The position numbers and the translations under genes were made by a program. A stretch of DNA of 8,032 bases from contig JAKPQU010000218.1 in assembly GCA_029555925.1 (NCBI GenBank), positions 1 to 8,032 on the forward strand, in the 5' to 3' direction. Origin of the DNA: Bacillota bacterium. Its GTDB lineage: Bacteria; Eremiobacterota; SpSt-956; JAKJGF01. Below, one piece after another: positions 4,857-8,032 of this stretch. Position 1 is the stretch's first letter. Every line of letters begins with the position of its first letter. A model generated the notes under the pieces. It saw only the letters and a program-made list of their open reading frames with translations, was not told the DNA's origin and ran no database searches.

Positions 4857-6494
4857 TTACAACCCTGTTTTTTCAAGTATTTCTACGAGTTCTTTTATTT
4901 CAAATGGTTTTTGTAGAAACCAGTCTGTTTTTCCCTCTATATAATCCTTGAAGGCAGCCTTACCTTCATAGCCACTTGTAATTATAATTTTTACGTTATT
5001 GTTAATGAGGCGTATCTCCTGCAGTGCTTCTATGCCGCTCATCTTCGGCATAGTTATATCAAGTATTATGGCACATATTTCTTCTTCATGTTTTTTAAAT
5101 AATTCCAGTCCTTCTTTTCCGTCACCTGCTGTTATTACTGTAAAGCCCAGTTCTTCAAGTATAGCTTTAGTTACAATACAGATACATTCTTCGTCATCAA
5201 CTACAAGTATTTTTCCCTTCCATTTAGGGAGATTTATTTCACTATGTTTTTCTGTCTTTTCCTCCGCAATAAAAGTAAAAGCAGGAAACAGTAATCTTAT
5301 AGTTGTTCCTCTGTCCGGTTCACTGCTGAGTTTTATTGTTCCCCTGTGATATCTTATAATACCGAGGACTGCCGCAAGTCCCAGACCTCTCCCGGTAAAT
5401 TTGGTAGTAAAGAAAGGATCGAAAATTTTATCCTGATTGTCTTTTGGTATTCCGCAGCCCGTATCTGTTATTTCAATATAAATGTAAAGACCTTCTAAAA
5501 GATTTTCATGAAGATAACTTTCAGCTAAATAAGCTGTGTCACATTTCATTGTTCCTGTAGTTATTGTAATTATTCCGTCTTTTTCACCTATAGCTTCCGA
5601 GGCATTTATTATCAGGTTCATAATTACCTGACGTAACTGTGATATGTCACAGTAGCAGAGTGGGAGATTTTCATGAAAATTATATTTTAATATATGTTTT
5701 TTAGGAATGGATAGTTCCATCAATTTTCCTGTATCCTCTGCCAGGCTTGAAAGATTTGCAGGTTGAATTGAAAATTTGCCGAGTCCTGCGTAAGCAAGCA
5801 TCTGCCCGGTCAGTTCAGATGCTCTTATTGAAGAAGTGCGAATCTGTTCCAGCCTGTTTCTTAAAACTGATTCTGCAGACATGTCTCTCAGAGCAAGCTC
5901 GACATGTCCCAGGATACCTGCCAGGATATTATTAAAGTCATGGGCTATACCTCCTGCAAGAATACCGAGGCTTTCAAGTTTTTGAGCATGAAGAACCTGC
6001 TTTTGAAGTTTTTTCTTTTCTTCTTCTGCTTTTATTCTTTCCGTTATATCTCTTGCTACTATAACGGCATAGAATATGCTGTTGAAATTAACAATCCTTA
6101 CTGTCATTTCTACCGGTAAATCGTGACTGTTGCTTTTCTTCATTATTATCTTTAATATCTGTCTTTCTTCATCTATGATTTTTTCATTTTCCAGTAATTT
6201 TTTTATTCTTTCATCATCTGTAATATTTCCAAAAGGTTTCTTCAGAAGATCATCTTTTTTATATCCAAGCTGACTGCAGGCAGATTCATTTACATCCATA
6301 AGTATACCGGAAGGTATCTGTACAAGAAATATGGCATCATTGCTCTGATCCAGAAGGGAACGGAATTTTTCCAGTTCTGCCAGTCTTTCCTGAAGTTCAG
6401 GGTAATAGCTTTTTCTTATGGAATGTTCACCGAGTCCTATAATTCTTTCACGAAGAGATTCATATTTATTTTCGTCATCATAAGGCCTGTTCAT
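4857..6494 (-). CDS. PAS-domain hybrid histidine kinase with C-terminal receiver
   Basis: A 545-residue soluble hybrid sensor kinase. Order: an N-terminal segment with IIGLGEHSIRKSYYPELQ at 18-35, a PAS domain at about 43-155, a HisKA dimerisation domain with phospho-acceptor His185 in GGIAHDFNNIL, an ATPase domain with N-box Asn297, G1 DTGCGIP at 344-350, FDPFF at 358-362 and G2 GRGLGLA at 368-374, then a receiver domain at about 427-545 with acidic pair D433/D434, phospho-acceptor Asp479, Ser507 and Lys529. Every catalytic residue is present. No membrane segment is seen, so it should sense a cytosolic signal through PAS. It overlaps the end of the ercA-like gene by 17 bp, implying translational coupling; its own ribosome site is weak. 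That pairing recalls ErcA with its sensor kinases in Pseudomonas ethanol-oxidation control. No separate output regulator is encoded here, so phosphate probably passes to a partner elsewhere. Confidence 0.93.
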   Translation of the reverse strand: MNRPYDDENKYESLRERIIGLGEHSIRKSYYPELQERLAELEKFRSLLDQSNDAIFLVQIPSGILMDVNESACSQLGYKKDDLLKKPFGNITDDERIKKLLENEKIIDEERQILKIIMKKSNSHDLPVEMTVRIVNFNSIFYAVIVARDITERIKAEEEKKKLQKQVLHAQKLESLGILAGGIAHDFNNILAGILGHVELALRDMSAESVLRNRLEQIRTSSIRASELTGQMLAYAGLGKFSIQPANLSSLAEDTGKLMELSIPKKHILKYNFHENLPLCYCDISQLRQVIMNLIINASEAIGEKDGIITITTGTMKCDTAYLAESYLHENLLEGLYIYIEITDTGCGIPKDNQDKIFDPFFTTKFTGRGLGLAAVLGIIRYHRGTIKLSSEPDRGTTIRLLFPAFTFIAEEKTEKHSEINLPKWKGKILVVDDEECICIVTKAILEELGFTVITAGDGKEGLELFKKHEEEICAIILDITMPKMSGIEALQEIRLINNNVKIIITSGYEGKAAFKDYIEGKTDWFLQKPFEIKELVEILEKTGL

Positions 6495-7614
6495 AAATTG
6501 TTTCTATATCCTTTTGTTTAGCTTTTTTAGGATTTGTTACTATACATGCATCTCTTATGGCATTATAAGCCAGCTGTGGAATATCACTTTTCTTCATACC
6601 TTTTTGCCCCAGTGTGGAAGTAATGCCTGCTTCAGTTCGTAACTGTACTATTTTTTTACAGATAGATTTTTTTTTGTCACCATTTAATTTAAGTTTCATT
6701 GCTTCTCCTATCCTGTCATAGCGTTCAGAAGCTACATCATAATTATGGGATATTACATAGCTTAATAGAATAGCATTCGCTTCTCCATGGGGAAAATCCA
6801 GGAATCCTCCTAGACTGTGTGCCATGGCATGGACTGCTCCCAGGCTTGCATTGGAAAAGGCGAGTCCTGCAAGGAGGCTGGCCAGCATCATATTATTTCT
6901 GTATTTCATGGACATGGGATTATTTAGTGATTCTATCAAATTTTCTGTTATCAGCCTTATTGCTTCAAGTGCATTGAGATCTGTAACAGGTGAACTGGCG
7001 TTGGATACATATGCTTCTATTGCATGACACAGGGCGTCCATGCCGGTACAGGCAGTGAGATATGAATCCATAGTTGTCAGTGTGACAGGATCTATCAGTG
7101 CTATATCAGGAACAACTGCTTTACTGATAATAGCTATTTTTACCTTTCTTTCCCTGTCTGTAATGATGGCGAACTGTGAGACATCTGCAGATGTCCCTGC
7201 AGTAGTGGGGATACATATGAGTGGAGGACAGGGGTTTGACACCATATCAACACCTTCGAAGTGAAGGACATGCTCTTTATTGGAAGAGACTATGCCGATA
7301 CCTTTGGCACAGTCCATAGGACTGCCTCCTCCTACAGATACTATAAAATTACATCCTTCATTCCTGTATATTTCTGCTCCCTTCATAACTTCTTCTGCCC
7401 GTGGGTTTGGACTTATGTCAGAAAAAATCTCGCATGACAGACCTTCTTTTTTGAGGCACTGAGCTATTTCTTCTGCCCATCCTGCAGTAATTACACCTTT
7501 ATCTGTTACAAGTAAAATCTTTCTGGCGCCTAAATGTCTGGCATATCTGCCTGCGTGTAATCTTGCTCCTTCTCCGAAAATGAATTCAGGAGCAACAAAT
7601 TTTCTTAACTCCAT
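6478..7614 (-). CDS. ercA: Iron-type alcohol dehydrogenase, ErcA-like regulatory protein
   Basis: A 378-residue group III (Fe-containing) alcohol dehydrogenase of normal length. The NAD(P)-binding GGGSPMD is at 95-101 and IPTTAGTSAD at 135-144. Expected metal ligands D193 and H197 (GMDALCHAIEAY) and H262 and H276 (AVHAMAHSLGG...FPHGEAN) are all present, so catalysis is plausible. The opening ELRKFVAPEFIFGEGAR and the genetic coupling to a PAS hybrid kinase are what I know of ErcA, an ADH-like protein with a regulatory role in ethanol oxidation in Pseudomonas; the symbol rests on that resemblance and on synteny, not on a search. ATG 7614 has a purine-rich AAGGGAAGAG upstream, about 6 nt away. 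A decayed miniature element (copy D) occupies the promoter region from 7648. An enzymatic role in alcohol or aldehyde conversion is the alternative. Confidence 0.9.
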   Translation of the reverse strand: MELRKFVAPEFIFGEGARLHAGRYARHLGARKILLVTDKGVITAGWAEEIAQCLKKEGLSCEIFSDISPNPRAEEVMKGAEIYRNEGCNFIVSVGGGSPMDCAKGIGIVSSNKEHVLHFEGVDMVSNPCPPLICIPTTAGTSADVSQFAIITDRERKVKIAIISKAVVPDIALIDPVTLTTMDSYLTACTGMDALCHAIEAYVSNASSPVTDLNALEAIRLITENLIESLNNPMSMKYRNNMMLASLLAGLAFSNASLGAVHAMAHSLGGFLDFPHGEANAILLSYVISHNYDVASERYDRIGEAMKLKLNGDKKKSICKKIVQLRTEAGITSTLGQKGMKKSDIPQLAYNAIRDACIVTNPKKAKQKDIETIYEQAL

Positions 7615-7647
7615 ATTTATCTCTTCCCTTCTGCTATGAATATAAAA

Positions 7648-7735
7648 TATAATGTTATGGACTGATTGTTTTCGTGACGCGTGACGCGTGACGGGAGGAT
7701 TATCTATGGATTATTTAAATATATGAATTATTATA
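7648..7735 (-). mobile_element. Decayed miniature element, copy D
   Basis: A core of three GCGTGAC-type heptamers ending in GACGGG (7673-7695) equals the right arm of the element in reverse. It is followed directly by AGGATTATCTATGGAT, which resembles the AGGTCATTATTTATGGAT of the inverted left flank, as if the loop and other arm (about 40 bp) had been deleted. Outer ends TATAATGT (7648) and ATTATTATA (7735) are weak matches to the terminal repeats. The orientation equals copy B, with the promoter-type end 33 nt from the ercA start. Homology of the outer parts is tentative; the heptamer core is certain. Confidence 0.5.
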
Positions 7736-7776
7736 GAATTATTTAAAAAAAATAGCAAATTATAAATAAAATTCTT

Positions 7777-7890
7777 TCATACTCCTTTGCCTGGATAATA
7801 CATATGGAATTTCAGCAGCCAATCCCTTCCGAAAACAAATAATCCTCTTTCTGTTAAATTTGTTCTTCCAGGTATCTCAGATTTAACTTC
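7777..7890 (-). pseudogene. Possible C-terminal gene remnant cut by element C
   Basis: On the minus strand 37 codons plus a TGA stay open from the edge of copy C. They read as plausible protein, including RGLFVFGRDWLLKFH, and are less AT-rich than the DNA on the left. There is no ATG, GTG or TTG start before a late internal Met. The frame hits a stop immediately inside copy C, as expected if the element inserted into a gene. A chance open frame of this length is quite possible, and I do not recognise the peptide. The rest of 7736-7891 shows no other feature. Confidence 0.22.
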
Positions 7891-7891
7891 T

Positions 7892-8032
7892 TATAGTTAG
7901 TTTCATAACTATCCATAAATAATGACCTCGTAATGCGTAAAGCGTAATGCGTGATGCGCAGGGATTAAACCCGTCACGCGTCACGCGTTACGCGTCACGA
8001 CGACTTAAATTCTAATAAGTTATGAAATACAC
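7892..8032 (+). mobile_element. Palindromic miniature element (MITE-like), copy C, right end cut
   Basis: The sequence matches copy A over 141 positions with three substitutions, all in the heptamer arms (GTG to GCG in the left arm; GCTTTACG to GCGTCACG in the right). The window ends at ACAC, four bases (TATA) short of the complete element. It has the same strand as A, so its promoter-type terminus points out of the window. Confidence 0.85.

Noticed and set aside
7631..7672. A strong independent sigma-70 promoter for the ercA operon
   Set aside because: Several TATATT or TATAAT-like hexamers exist, but no -35 better than three matches at 16-18 bp spacing was found; initiation may depend on the decayed element or an activator.

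Overview
The window is AT-rich (by eye well under 45% GC), uses ordinary bacterial codons and Shine-Dalgarno sites, and is loosely packed. It has six intact genes separated by long non-coding stretches full of repeats, palindromes and 7-bp tandem arrays. Gene content (an ErcA-like regulatory dehydrogenase with a PAS hybrid histidine kinase, an ADP-ribosylglycohydrolase, a YhcC/YtqA-type radical SAM protein, a signal-less CHAP amidase) points to a free-living, environmental, probably uncultured bacterium. I cannot assign a species or phylum from sequence alone.

Layout: 1-449 is non-coding and holds nested inverted repeats that could fold as one multi-helix RNA. 450-1499 (-) is an ADP-ribosylglycohydrolase with a strong promoter whose -10 lies 6 nt from the ATG, so its mRNA is probably leaderless. 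1500-1813 is very AT-rich, with phased T-tracts. 1814-1958 is copy A of a 145-bp palindromic miniature element. 1988-2389 (+) is an unknown 133-residue protein and 2497-3648 (+) a CHAP-domain peptidoglycan hydrolase. 3675-4622 (-) is a radical SAM protein whose only sensible start is AUA. 4657-4780 is inverted copy B of the element, followed by a different heptamer array. 6478-7614 and 4857-6494 (both -) form an overlapping ercA / hybrid kinase operon. 7648-7735 looks like a decayed fourth copy (D), 7777-7890 is a possible gene remnant, and copy C runs off the right end at 7892-8032.

The most notable pattern is the miniature element. Three copies (A, B and decayed D) sit 29-34 nt upstream of start codons, always with the same terminus facing the gene. 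That terminus ends in ACTATA, so insertion creates a TATAAT-like -10 box at the junction. It behaves like a mobile promoter or regulatory cassette, possibly placing unrelated genes (the CHAP-neighbour gene, radical SAM, ercA operon) under a common input. Its core is an array of GCGTRAY heptamers folded back on itself, and copy B differs from A by exactly three heptamers.
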